From assembly GCF_003369915.1 (NCBI RefSeq), contig NC_046677.1, forward strand, positions 18,432,913 through 18,496,912: 64,000 nt of DNA, given 5' to 3'. Positions 31,545 to 41,398 of the stretch are shown in pieces. The position numbers and the translations under genes were made by a program. Each line of letters opens with the position of its first letter. Positions within the stretch are counted from its first letter, which is position 1. The notes under the pieces were generated by a model that did no database searches, was not told the origin of the DNA, and saw only the letters and a program-made list of their open reading frames with translations. The stretch is from Drosophila miranda. Its lineage: Eukaryota > Arthropoda > Insecta > Diptera > Drosophilidae.

Positions 31545-34061
31545 CTAACCATAAAGAAAGCCGCCAGCATGATTGATGGTGCCTCCAATGTGGCCACCCC
31601 CGAATTCCATTCCTGCGCTGGCAGCATTATGATTGAGATTTCCTCCAGCTCCAAAGGCATGTCCACCAAGAGTGAGGCCCCCGCTGTGGCTTCCAAAAAG
31701 TCCGGATCCAGTGTGACTGCCTCCAAAGGAAAGGGAGCCTGAGCCGCCGTGGCTTTCAAGTGATGCACCTCCGGCGCCGACAGACGACAGTGCTGAAGCG
31801 CCAGCTCCAAGAAAACCGTTAGCAACTCCATGCAAAAGTGAGGCAGCGGCCTCATGTGCTCCACTACCCCCAACAGAGCCAGCTGATAGGACAGAGCCAG
31901 CTGATAGGACAGAGCCAGCTCCGATACCATGCCCAGCTCCAAAAGCACCGATGCTTAAGTGCCCGGTGTTCGTCTTCTGCGACCCAGATGTGTGAGATCC
32001 CAGTGAGGCTAGCCCTAAGCCTGAGGCTCCAGTGCCCGCAAGACCGCTTACCATCTTATCGAATGAAAGTGCACCGAGGGATGCAGCAGCTGAATCTGAA
32101 GAATGTAGAGCCGAGGCCCCAGCTCCAGCGGCGCCCAATAATCCATGTGCCTCAATTCCAAAAACAGAGCCAGATGATCCATGTCCAGATCCAGAAGCTT
32201 CGACGCTCGTGTGTCCGGAACTCGTGCTATGGGATTCAGAACTCTGAGACGACGAGTATGAACTTGATCCACTAGCTTCGGATGCTCCGATTGCAGCAAT
32301 ACCGCTTCCGAAATTCCCTGTGTTTTGAGCACCGAGAGAGGCAGACGAACCTGCGGATTGAAGAGCTGAAGCACCTGCTCCGGCCGCACCTATTAAATGG
32401 TTTGCCACCATGTGGGATCCACCTTCTACAACAGAGCCGGAAGACGATGATCCATGTGCGAATCCAGCATCTCCAGAAGCACCGATGCCAAGCTGTCCGG
32501 TACTTATCTTTCCAGATCCAGAAGCTTCGACGCTCGTGTGTCCGGAACTCATGCTATGGGATCCAGAACTCTGAGACGACGAGTATGAACTTGATCCACT
32601 AGCTTCGGATGCTCCGATTGCAGCAAGACTGCCGCCGAAATTCCCAGTGTTTTGAGCTCCGAGAGAGGCAGACGAACCTGCGGATTGAAGAGCTGAAGCA
32701 CCTGCTCCGGCCGCACCTATTAAATGGTTTGCCACCAAGTGGGATCCACCTCCTACAACAGAGCCGGTAGATGATGATCCATGTGCGAATCCAGCATCTC
32801 CAGAAGTTCCGATGCCAAGCTGTCCGGTACTTATCTTTCCCGATCCAGAGGCTTCGAGGCTCGTGTGTCCGGAACTCATGCTATGGGATCCAGAACTCTG
32901 TGACGACGAGTATGAACTTGATCCACTAGCCTCAGACGATCCGATTGCAGCAAGCCCACCGCCGAAATTCCCTGTATTTTGAGCTCCAAGAGAGGCAGCG
33001 GACGAACCTGCGGATTGAAGAGCTGAAGCACCTGCTCCGGCCGCACCTATTAAATGGTTTGCCACCATGTGGGATCCACCTCCTACAACAGAGCCGGAAG
33101 ATGATGATCCATGTGCGAATCCAGCATCTCCAGACGCACCGATGCCCAGCTGTCCGGTACTTATCTTTCCAGACCCAGAGGCTTCGACGCTCGTGTGTCC
33201 GGAGCTCGTGCTATGGGATCCAGAACTCTGTGACGACGAGTATGAACTTGATCCACTAGCCTCAGACGATCCGATTGCAGCAAGACCGCTGCCGAAATTC
33301 CCTGTGTTTTGAGCACCGAAAGATGCACCGGACGAACCTGCGGATTGAAGGGCTGAAGCACCTGCTCCGCCCGAACCTATTAAATGATTTGCTGAGAATC
33401 CATGTGCGAGTCCAAAATCTCCAGAAGCACCGATGCTATGGTGTCCAGCATTTATCTTTCCAGATCCAGCGATAGCAGATAAAGCAGCTCCATGATCTCC
33501 AGAAGCTCCTATTCCAGCAAAACTGCTGCCAAAATTCTGAATTTTTTGAGCTCCGAGAGAGGCAGCAGAAGAACCTGCGGAATGAAGAGCAGACGCACCT
33601 GCTCCGGCCGCACCTATTAAATGGTTTGCTGAGAATCCATGTGCTAATCCAATATCTCCAGAAGCACCGATGCCAAGGTGTCCGACATTTATCTTTCCAG
33701 ATCCAGCGATAGCAGATAAAGCAGCCCCATGAGCTCCAGAACTTGCGCTTTGAAATCCAGAATTATGTGATGAAGAGCTAGAACCACTATATGAAGTTCC
33801 AGATACGGCAGAAGAACCTGCAGAATGTAAAGCTCCAGCTGCAGCAGCTCCCAAGATTCCGTGACCACCGCTCACGCCTAATCCGTGGGTCGAGACACCA
33901 TGGCTGAGGAGACCACTTCCCATTGAGAGTCCAAGGCCACCACTTAGGCCAGTACTATGTCCCAGGCCCAGACTGATACTGCCACCGCCCAAGCCAAATC
34001 CGGCCGAGGCCAGAGAGACGCAACAAACACTCAGCACTGCACGAAATCCCTCGGGAGCCAT
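31545..34061 (-). CDS. Glycine-rich gene 7: giant secreted Gly/Ser/Ala repeat protein (838 aa)
   Basis: Single exon of 2.5 kb. The first in-frame ATG is 34061. Residues 1-23 (MAMAPEGFRAVLSVCCVSLASAG) act as the signal sequence and resemble that of gene 6. The body is Gly/Ser/Ala-rich and includes tandem modules of 109-110 residues carrying HLIGAAGAGASALQSAGSS, GAQNTGNFG, EASGSSSYSSSQSSGSHS, GHTSVEASGSGKISTGQLGIG and SGDAGFAHG. Two older, shorter modules of about 80 residues lie N-terminal to them. The C-terminal 200 residues degrade into diverged copies and end HIGGTINHAGGFLYG. TATAAAAG lies 41 bp upstream of the ATG and an AATAAA 68 bp past the stop. Regular alternation of helical ALQSAG pieces and Gly/Ser spacers resembles fibrous silk-like proteins. 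Function unknown. Confidence 0.9.
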   Translation of the reverse strand: MAPEGFRAVLSVCCVSLASAGFGLGGGSISLGLGHSTGLSGGLGLSMGSGLLSHGVSTHGLGVSGGHGILGAAAAGALHSAGSSAVSGTSYSGSSSSSHNSGFQSASSGAHGAALSAIAGSGKINVGHLGIGASGDIGLAHGFSANHLIGAAGAGASALHSAGSSAASLGAQKIQNFGSSFAGIGASGDHGAALSAIAGSGKINAGHHSIGASGDFGLAHGFSANHLIGSGGAGASALQSAGSSGASFGAQNTGNFGSGLAAIGSSEASGSSSYSSSQSSGSHSTSSGHTSVEASGSGKISTGQLGIGASGDAGFAHGSSSSGSVVGGGSHMVANHLIGAAGAGASALQSAGSSAASLGAQNTGNFGGGLAAIGSSEASGSSSYSSSQSSGSHSMSSGHTSLEASGSGKISTGQLGIGTSGDAGFAHGSSSTGSVVGGGSHLVANHLIGAAGAGASALQSAGSSASLGAQNTGNFGGSLAAIGASEASGSSSYSSSQSSGSHSMSSGHTSVEASGSGKISTGQLGIGASGDAGFAHGSSSSGSVVEGGSHMVANHLIGAAGAGASALQSAGSSASLGAQNTGNFGSGIAAIGASEASGSSSYSSSQSSESHSTSSGHTSVEASGSGHGSSGSVFGIEAHGLLGAAGAGASALHSSDSAAASLGALSFDKMVSGLAGTGASGLGLASLGSHTSGSQKTNTGHLSIGAFGAGHGIGAGSVLSAGSVLSAGSVGGSGAHEAAASLLHGVANGFLGAGASALSSVGAGGASLESHGGSGSLSFGGSHTGSGLFGSHSGGLTLGGHAFGAGGNLNHNAASAGMEFGGGHIGGTINHAGGFLYG
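32160..33400 (-). repeat. Tandem 327-330-nt coding modules in gene 7
   Basis: The landmark CTTCGACGCTCGTGTG (one variant CTTCGAGGCTCGTGTG) recurs near 32197, 32524, 32851 and 33181, 327-330 nt apart. Copies are nearly identical at DNA level, including silent sites, and differ by one-codon indels (SSAASLG versus SSASLG). Confidence 0.9.
33400..33740 (-). repeat. Older 240-nt modules in gene 7
   Basis: The landmark GATCCAGCGATAGCAGATAAAGC recurs near 33463 and 33703 (240 nt, 80 residues). These units keep the AHGFSANHLIG and GAGASAL parts but lack the SSSYSSSQSS part, so they look like the precursors of the longer modules. Confidence 0.75.
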
Positions 34062-34101
34062 TGCCACTAAGTCACTGTCTAGGTCCCGTGGAAACGGCGA
34101 C

Positions 34102-34109
34102 CTTTTATA
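34102..34109 (-). promoter_or_regulatory. TATA box of glycine-rich gene 7
   Basis: TATAAAAG on the minus strand, 41 bp before the ATG at 34061. Confidence 0.8.
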
Positions 34110-35600
34110 TCGACGAAAAGGCCCAGCCTAGCCTAGAAGCCACTGCAATAACTAACTATAAGACCTCAGTGACGTTTTCAATATTTAATGCACGAAGTGA
34201 AGGAAAAACGAGTTTCAATACACACATATATCATCTATAAGGTGGGGGGGGCTCACCCTATTCTAAAAATATAACACGAGCTGAGGACAAATCTTTCTTA
34301 AGACCAAACTATAGTTTAGAGAAAGACATTTTTCGAAGAATACGTTCTGTTGTATACACTTGCAGAGACTTTTGGTAGAAAAAAGAAACATTTCTGACCG
34401 TAGTAGTAGCATATAGAAAACAAGGAGAAGAACTAGATCGAACTTAATAGCTTGCTTTACAACATATTGCGTATATCCTGAGATTTTGCAAGCCATTCTT
34501 TTTGAAATCGTCGTAGAATATTCCTTAAAATGGAGAGTATGAACCAAGTTACTTCAAAGTAATTTATATGAACAGGTTTGGCTGCATGTACATATGTAGA
34601 TGTGTGTGATATCCTATGGGGATAGCTGACAGTACTCCTGGCCATGAGGATGGGTTGATGCTCAATAACTGGTTATCCTCTAACTACTCTATGTACTGTG
34701 AGTTATATTTAATGAGTACCGAAAGGCTATATAAGAGAGGTTCTGATTCCAAATTTGTGCCAAAAATGGTTTACTCCAAAATGAGTTCATGTTAAGAATT
34801 CCCCATTCCCACAGCATAAGTATAACTAATGTAAAAGGAAGGGAAGAGAATTGGAGTCTCGGATTCGTAGCACATCTTCTGATTAGCTATTTTTAGACTT
34901 TAATGAACCAAGCCAAATCATGAATTTATAACAACGATAATGAACACAAGGGATCTCTTGTCGCACCACTCTTGTAACATTAGCGCAAAGTATTTGCTAT
35001 TAATAACTGCAGCACTACAATATCTACCATTCTCAAGTCCTTGCATAGATACATATTTAGCCAACAAGAGAACTGCTATTGAAGGTTTAAATTTAGGTCT
35101 GAACTTAAGCACAGATTTGTACTTAACTTATTCAGGAAGAGCCCAGTGCAACAGAGTTGAACTGAACCGAAATGCAAATGCCAAGACAATGTGGCATGAA
35201 AGCATCTGAAAAGCCCAAGAAAGTAGGGGCAAAAGTGGGAAAGGCAACAACATCGCAGTGAGAGTAAGCCTTGGCCTCAGTGGCAGCTGTTGGCGGAGTG
35301 GCATGTGCATGGGAAAATGGAAAATTGTACTCGAAGGAAATCTGCTTACAAATGCATGTATCGTGCTTCTTGTAGGGGTGGGTGGTCTGCTGCTGGAAAA
35401 TCTGTTACAGCATTTGGGCCAAAAGAAACACTTGACTTCCGTTTCCGGTCGAAGGCAAGACTTTTGCTCCCTTAACACCGACCCGACCCCCGACCCCAGA
35501 CCCCGCCCCTTGCATATTTGAAAACCCGAAATTGTATGCAAATATCTCTTCCATATTTAAAGCTAAGTCGAACAAAGGCAAATAAATAAATAAATAAATA
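34110..35600. other. Intergenic DNA
   Basis: No gene recognised. Contains a GGGGGGG run near 34243 and an (AAAT)n tract at 35580-35600 next to the end of the following lipase. Confidence 0.5.
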
Positions 35601-35634
35601 CTAAGTGTATAGGTTCCACTCCCTCAAGATTCGC

Positions 35635-37223
35635 TCAGATCGCATGTAGGCCACGTCCGCGTGGTCCCCGACTGACTCGAACAGCCCGGCCTTCTCCTTG
35701 GGGATCCTCCGGCAGCTTGCCGAGCACCTGCAGCATTCGCTGATAGAGCATCTTCCGTACATCGATGGCCCAGAGGAAGTCCATGTGGTTGAACTCTTTC
35801 ACGGGCACCAGGTACTTGCCTGTCACATTCCCCAGATCGTCGCACATCGACTCCACGTCGCGGGGATGGCAGAGCAAGTCGTTCGTGGAGTAGTACACAA
35901 AGGTGGGCACTGTCACCAGGCTGAGGTTGTACCGCGGCGGCTGGTGGTCCCTGTACAGAAGCATGTTTTTGTTGGAGCTGTAGCTGTAGGGGGCAAACCG
36001 GCCGCTCTTGATGATCTGTATGAAGTGCTTCACCTGCTTGGCGGCCACTCCGGCCGGGTAATGACCCAGGATAACGGGGAACATTTTCTAAAAGATATGC
36101 AGAACATGTAAGTTTAGAGCGGCCTCAGCTTGTAGGTCTCTTTATATCGTATTACCCTGTTGAACTCATTCCAGTTGCGTCCTACTATCCCGAAGACAGC
36201 CTCGATGCACAGTCGCTCCGTCTCCTCGGTCATGCGGCACAGGAAACGAAACTCTCCGTTGAACATTTCTCTGATGGAGCTGCCCACCAAACTCTACATA
36301 TTGGTTATATTTATAAAGGGAATTTCACTGAGGTCCTATGAGGGCATGCAGTGTCCTACTCACATTGAAATACAAGCTTATGGCTCGTATGTAGGGATGG
36401 TCTTCGGTCTCTTTGGCGTAGACTGCAGGCGCCAGGGCCTGCATGGAGATGACTTTCTCGTTGTATGTCGGGCGCATCGAACACATCACGAAGAACGAGG
36501 TGCAGCCCTGGGAGTGTCCGGCGTAGTGCAGCCGCTTGAAGCCGGTGACCTTTAGCACATAATCGATCATTGCTGGCAGGTCGTACATGCCTATCTCGTG
36601 CCAGCTGAAGTCCCAGAACTTGGACTCGTCCGGGTCGAGGCTGGTATGATTCCTCGAGTAGCGATTACCGCGTGCGTTCCCCAGCCAGACGTCGTAGTTG
36701 TGGTCAGCCAGAAAATATGCTGCGGGGTACGAATGGGGGTAATCAGATGCACATTAATCAGAAATCCCACGCGATGCACTCACCCAGGCTCACGTTGGGG
36801 CCCATTACCACGAAACCCGCCGAGCTGTCCACAAGTCCGTGCTGGAGCAGGAAGGGCTGGGAGCCCTGACTGCGAATGCGGTGCATTGTCAGGATGTATC
36901 CGTCCTCGGTGGTCACATGATGCACTTCCGCCTCATAGCCGTACTTGGCAATTAATTTGTCCTGTTGATGAAATGTGTATGAGACAGGGCTGGCAACGAT
37001 GACGAGGCCTGGTCGTTAATCTTCCTACCACAGTGAGACTCGAGTCCTGCTTGATGTTCTTACGCTGCAGCTTCTCCTCGAAGGTCTCGTCCTCCACGCT
37101 CTCCTCCTCTTCCTCCTCCTCCTCCTCGTCTTCGTCTCCGCCTATCAACTGGGCGTCGGTCCGATTTATAAAGACGCACAGACCCAGCACCAAAATCAGG
37201 TGCAGCTTTAGTTTTTGGCGCAT
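35635..37223 (-). CDS. Acid lipase-family secreted lipase, probable frame break near the C-terminus (439 aa as read)
   Basis: Five exons by eye: 37223-37029, 36961-36784, 36719-36364, 36293-36156 and 36087-35635; junctions are phase 0, 1, 0, 0. Exon 1 gives a signal peptide (MRQKLKLHLILVLGLCVFINRTDA) followed by an unusual run of Asp/Glu, about 16 of 20 residues. The catalytic set is complete: GHSQG, Asp in YYSTNDLLCHP, His in FNHMDFLWAID. Cysteines in exon 4 (FLCRM...RLCIE) match the family pair. After LGKLP the reading becomes PEDPQGEGR...RGLHAI, which is unlike the family. The next frame reads RRIPKEKAGLFESVGDHADV and on to WNLYT with a stop at 35601, which looks like real lipase C-terminus. 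A one-base indel near 35710 is likely, either natural or an assembly error. If so the gene ends at 35601. Confidence 0.9.
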
Positions 37224-38067
37224 CTTTTGGCTTGCGTTACGAAATCTGCTCAAGACGAAAGTGAAATTTATGGACTCTCTCTGTCTCTGATTGGAGTCTC
37301 AACCTGAACGCTGGGCGGCGCGAACCCAACTGAAAGTCGAACCCCGAACCGAAAACTGTCAATGGCCCAGACCGTCGGCAAACACAAACCTCAGCGGAGG
37401 CCCTACCAATGCCGAAATACGCAATACCCAATACCCAAGTCCCAAAACTTTCGATCAGACATATCCAACAACAACAACAGTGCGTACTGGTACTGTGACG
37501 TGTTACCAGGTCGTGTTTACCTTTCGATTGCGTTTTTCGGCTGGGGACAGTTAATTAAACGTGGTGCGGTGTCTTTGGGGGTATAGCTGCGGGCAATTGG
37601 GATGCGTGGGGCGTCGCAATCAGAAACGAACTTTTAATCAGGTGCAGTGCAACAGTGAAGCTTCGAGTGGGTTGTACTTCCTTATCAAGAAATTCTACTC
37701 AAGTCCAATTATAATTCCAGCAAGCGACAAGTCGTAGAAGCCAGGTATTTACAACCCAAACCTCGTTGGCCAAAGCCTCCAGCCGTCGCGGCGTTGTAGG
37801 TCAAATTTAGCAGCACAAAAGGCAAGGGAAACAGATAAATTTTTTGTTTACGATCAAAAGAAAGTAAGAGTGTCGACCAGTGGACGCTTTTGGCTTTTGC
37901 CTTTTGGTATCATACTTTTATTTTGCTTTTTATGGCCTGCCAGCCGCATTACATAATTGGCATTTGGGCTGGCTGCCAAGACAAATAAACCATTTCGCTG
38001 GGTAATTATTTTTGTTATTCGTTTATTGGGGCGACTCAATGACCGCCTTTGATGACCCAACTGTTCG
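37224..38067. other. Intergenic DNA between two lipase genes
   Basis: The upstream region of the 37-kb lipase and the 3' end of the next one share this 0.84-kb spacer. An AATAAA (minus strand) at 38022-38027 lies 40 bp beyond the stop of the 38-41 kb lipase. No other feature is recognised. Confidence 0.55.
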
Positions 38068-41000
38068 CTATTCAATTATATATGATAATTTACCCTCGAG
38101 AAACTTTTCCATTGACTCGATTAACTTGTCGTTGACCAGAGTCTTGACCTCGGAAGAGATAAGGAAGTCGAAGTGATTGAATTTCGGAGACTCGATTCTC
38201 CTTACGCTCCTCACAGAGCTCATCATGCGGGCGTAGATCCCGTGCACTCCTTCCGGCGTGGCTATCGCATCTGTTTCTCCGAAGTACAGTATAGTCGGCA
38301 CACTGATCTGGCTGAGATTGTACCGCAAGGCCTCTACTCCATTGTAGACCTGCATGTTCTGGATCGGCCCATAGTCGTAAGCGATAAAGTCTCCAGACTT
38401 CCAGATCTGCTGCAGATGCTGTATCTCCCGAGCGGAGCCCCCCTGCATCAGGTATTCATAGTTGAAGGCATCCAGGAGCTGATAAATACAAAGGTAAAAC
38501 ATATGTATTACCGGCCTTAATTCAGTGTCAGCTATTGGGTTACCCTTTTATTGCTTTGCGCGCTGCCTGCCAACCGTTTGGTGTAATATTCACACTGATC
38601 CTGTTTGCTCTGGCATCTTTTTCGGAAGTATCCCGGTGGAAAAATTTCAAACTTGTTCGACTTTTGGCGTTTCTGAAAAAACAGTTTGTTCCGATTCTCA
38701 TCTTCATCTGCCACTTTATTCATGTAACCCTTCCATAGTGAACTTTCCTCAGAAGTTCCTCTGAAAGCTTGCCTCAAATCTAATATGGCTGTTCACATAC
38801 GATCCAACGATCCACAAAAGCTTAGAACAGCTGTTCTGGTGTGCTTTCCCCAGACCTATCATCCACCACAACCATTTTTAAATCAACCCAGGGGGTTATC
38901 ACCAGGCAAACAGTCTATTTTTGTATCTCTCCCTCTCTCGCTATCTGTGCCTCTCTTTCTCTCCAAGCAATCTCTATATTTCTCTACCAGAGTCTGGGTC
39001 AGGCGAAGTCAATCTATTATCAGCTGCTCTAGTATCAGTGCCGAGCTCTGGATTTGTCTAATTCCGGGGCTTTGTCCCAGTCTTCGCGTGATGTTCAAGC
39101 TAAGCAATCGATTGAAACAGAGCTGGGTTCTGCGCCCAACACTGGGCGGACTACGCCACGCCTGTTCGGCAGGCTCCAGCGAGGGAAACCGCACGGCCCT
39201 CTACGATTTTCACGTGCAGAAAGGCGGAAAAATCGTCAACTTTGGGGGCTATGCACTGCCAGTGCAATACTCTGACCAGAGCATCATCGCCTCGCATCTG
39301 CACACCCGGAGTGTGGGCTCCATCTTCGATGTATCGCATATGCTCCAGACCTACGTGAGGGGCAAAGATGCTGCTGCCTGTCTGGAGTCTGTCTGTACGG
39401 CGGACATCTCAGGTACTCCGGAGGGTAGTGGAACCCTCACGGTATTCACCAATGACCAAGGCGGCATTCTGGACGATCTCATTGTGAACAAGGTCAGCGA
39501 GAAGGAGCTGTACGTCGTCTCCAATGCCGCTATGAAGCAGCAGGATATGAATATAATCAGTGCAGCTGCGGTATGACATAATTATAGAGCTTTGAGGAAG
39601 AACCAATTCTATATATTTGCATTTCTTTTCAGTCATCCTTCAAGTCACAGGGCAGGGACGTTTCCGTTGAGTTCCTAACACCTTCGGACCAGTCCCTGAT
39701 TGCCGTACAAGGCCCCCGAGTGGCTGCGGAACTAGCCAAGCTGCTGGCTCCAGCTACGGCCCTAGACCAACTGTACTTTATGCAATCCTTCGTCGGCACA
39801 TTGGCAGGCATCCCCAATGTGAGAATTACGAGATGTGGCTACACCGGGGAGGATGGAGTGGAGATATCGGTGGCTTCTGGCCACGTACAGGCCCTCACCG
39901 AAGCTCTCTTGGCTAATGGAATCCTGAAGCTGGCTGGCCTGGGAGCCAGAGATTCGCTACGGCTGGAGGCGGGTCTCTGTCTCTACGGCAGCGACATCGA
40001 TGCCCAAACTACACCTGTGGAGGCAGCTCTGGCCTGGCTAGTGGCCAAAAGACGTCGAGCCACACGCGACTTTCCAGGCGCTGATGTGGTTCTCAGCCAA
40101 CTGAAAGGAGGAGTTCAGAGGCGCCGCGTGGGCCTACAAATGCTGGGAGCAAAACCTCCGCCCGCCCGCTCGGGTGTGGCCATCTTCAGTGGGGGCCAAC
40201 AAGTGGGCCAGGTGACCAGTGGCTGCCCAAGTCCCAGCACGGGTCGCAACATAGCCATGGGCTATGTGTCGGAGTCGCTGAAGGCGCCTGGAAGCAGGGT
40301 GGAGCTCAAAGTGCGCGATAAGTTCTATGAGGCAGAGATTACGAAAACGCCGTTTGTCAAAGCTAATTACTACAATAAACCAAAGATATAGAGCCGGATG
40401 AAGGAACATGGAACCTGCAACCTGTGGGCGGAATGGGGCTTGGTACAGCCGAAGGGAAAGCAAAAGTGTATGTTCGATGCGAAACCATCGAGCCGGGAGA
40501 GGACATAACAAGATTATTACAGCGTCCGCTAATTACCTTGACAAACTTCATGAGGCTGCGCACCTGTGCGGAGGCGAAACGCACCTGTCCATGCAGCCGG
40601 GCGAGGGGCGCCAGAGCCTGCATGAGCTGGATGCGTTGATTGAAGCGCGGATGCATCGAGCAGAGCACCAGGAACGCATTGAAGGCCTGAATACCGAACG
40701 GAGGATGAAGCCATGTTTAGGGAAGGGCAACACCGGACAAACTCCGCTCACCTGCGAGTGTCCAATTAGCAGCACTTGTCGCGGTGGCTCCTCTTTATCC
40801 GCTCCGCTTGACTCCTGCTCGCCGCCAGCGACCTCTGCCATGCGGTCAATTATGGCGGGCAAGTCGTAGGTGCCATGCTCGTGGAAGCTGAAGCGCCAAA
40901 AATCTGCCATGACATCGGTCAGTTCGAGGTGATGGCGCCCGTAAGGTGAGGCCCCCCGCAGATTCGCCCGCCACACGTCGTACTGGCGCTGGTGCAGCTG

Positions 41001-41398
41001 AAAAGCTGCCCAATGCTTAGTTGGATACCCAGGCACAAGGGCATACTCGCCCACCCAAACTCTTGTCGGGCCCTAGGCAGACCCAGCCCAGCGAGGATCC
41101 CAGCAGTCCATGGACCAGCAGCACAGTGCGTGCCCCGGGCCGCGGCAGTCGTTGCAGCTGCAGCTGATAGCCATCCGCGGTAGTCACATTATGCAGTTCA
41201 TGGCTTACGTTGTGGGCCTCCAGCCAGTCGAGCTACATGGGAATCAAGCAGAGGAGACAGTGGCAATGTCGCTGAGGAATGGGTCCTGGGACTTACCGTC
41301 GTCCACCTATAATGCGGTTCTGATTGGCCAGCGTTGTTTATTTGAACGCAGGTGATGAACATCACGTGGGCGAAAATGATCCAGCCTATCTCCGTCAT
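38068..41398 (-). CDS. Acid lipase-family lipase hosting a nested gene (407 aa)
   Basis: Six exons by eye: 41398-41297, 41232-41055, 41005-40752, 40686-40537, 38672-38544 and 38478-38068. Exon 2 is 178 nt as in the sister lipases. Introns are 64, 49, 65, 1864 and 65 bp. The start MTEIGWIIFAHVMFITCVQINN is a signal or anchor. Motifs: VLLVHGLLGSSLGWV, YDVWRANLRG, GHSQ followed by Ala instead of the usual Gly, FRKRCQSKQDQCEYY for the cysteine pair, TDAIATPE for the Asp, and KFNHFDFL for the His. The triad is present but several flanks differ from the other two lipases, so substrate or activity may differ. Intron 4 contains the aminomethyltransferase gene on the opposite strand. An extra intron follows the GHSQ codons, absent from the other two genes. 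From memory it may be the CG7329 counterpart; this is unverified. Confidence 0.85.
39091..40391 (+). CDS. CG6415: Mitochondrial aminomethyltransferase (glycine cleavage T-protein), 412 aa
   Basis: Exons 39091-39570 and 39633-40391 with a 62-bp phase-0 intron. This is the T-protein of the glycine cleavage system: it takes the aminomethyl group from lipoylated H-protein and passes the methylene to tetrahydrofolate, releasing ammonia, in the mitochondrial matrix. Residues 1-30 are basic and lack acids, which fits a mitochondrial presequence. The GCV_T domain begins at TALYDFHVQKGGKIVNFGGY and contains FDVSHMLQ and the GGILDDLIVNK stretch with the conserved Asp. The RCGYTGEDGVEIS part and the C-terminal barrel (SGCPSPSTGRNIAMGYV) are intact. 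Length is normal for the family. The whole gene lies inside intron 4 of a lipase gene on the other strand. CT-rich DNA at 38928-38970 may be part of its promoter. The D. melanogaster counterpart is, from memory, CG6415. Confidence 0.95.
40374..40379 (+). promoter_or_regulatory. Poly(A) signal inside the aminomethyltransferase reading frame
   Basis: AATAAA forms the Asn-Lys codons of the final YYNKPKI and ends 10 bp before the TAG is reached. No other AATAAA is seen between the stop and the lipase exon at 40537. Use of this signal would leave a 3' UTR of only a few to about 20 nt. Confidence 0.55.
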
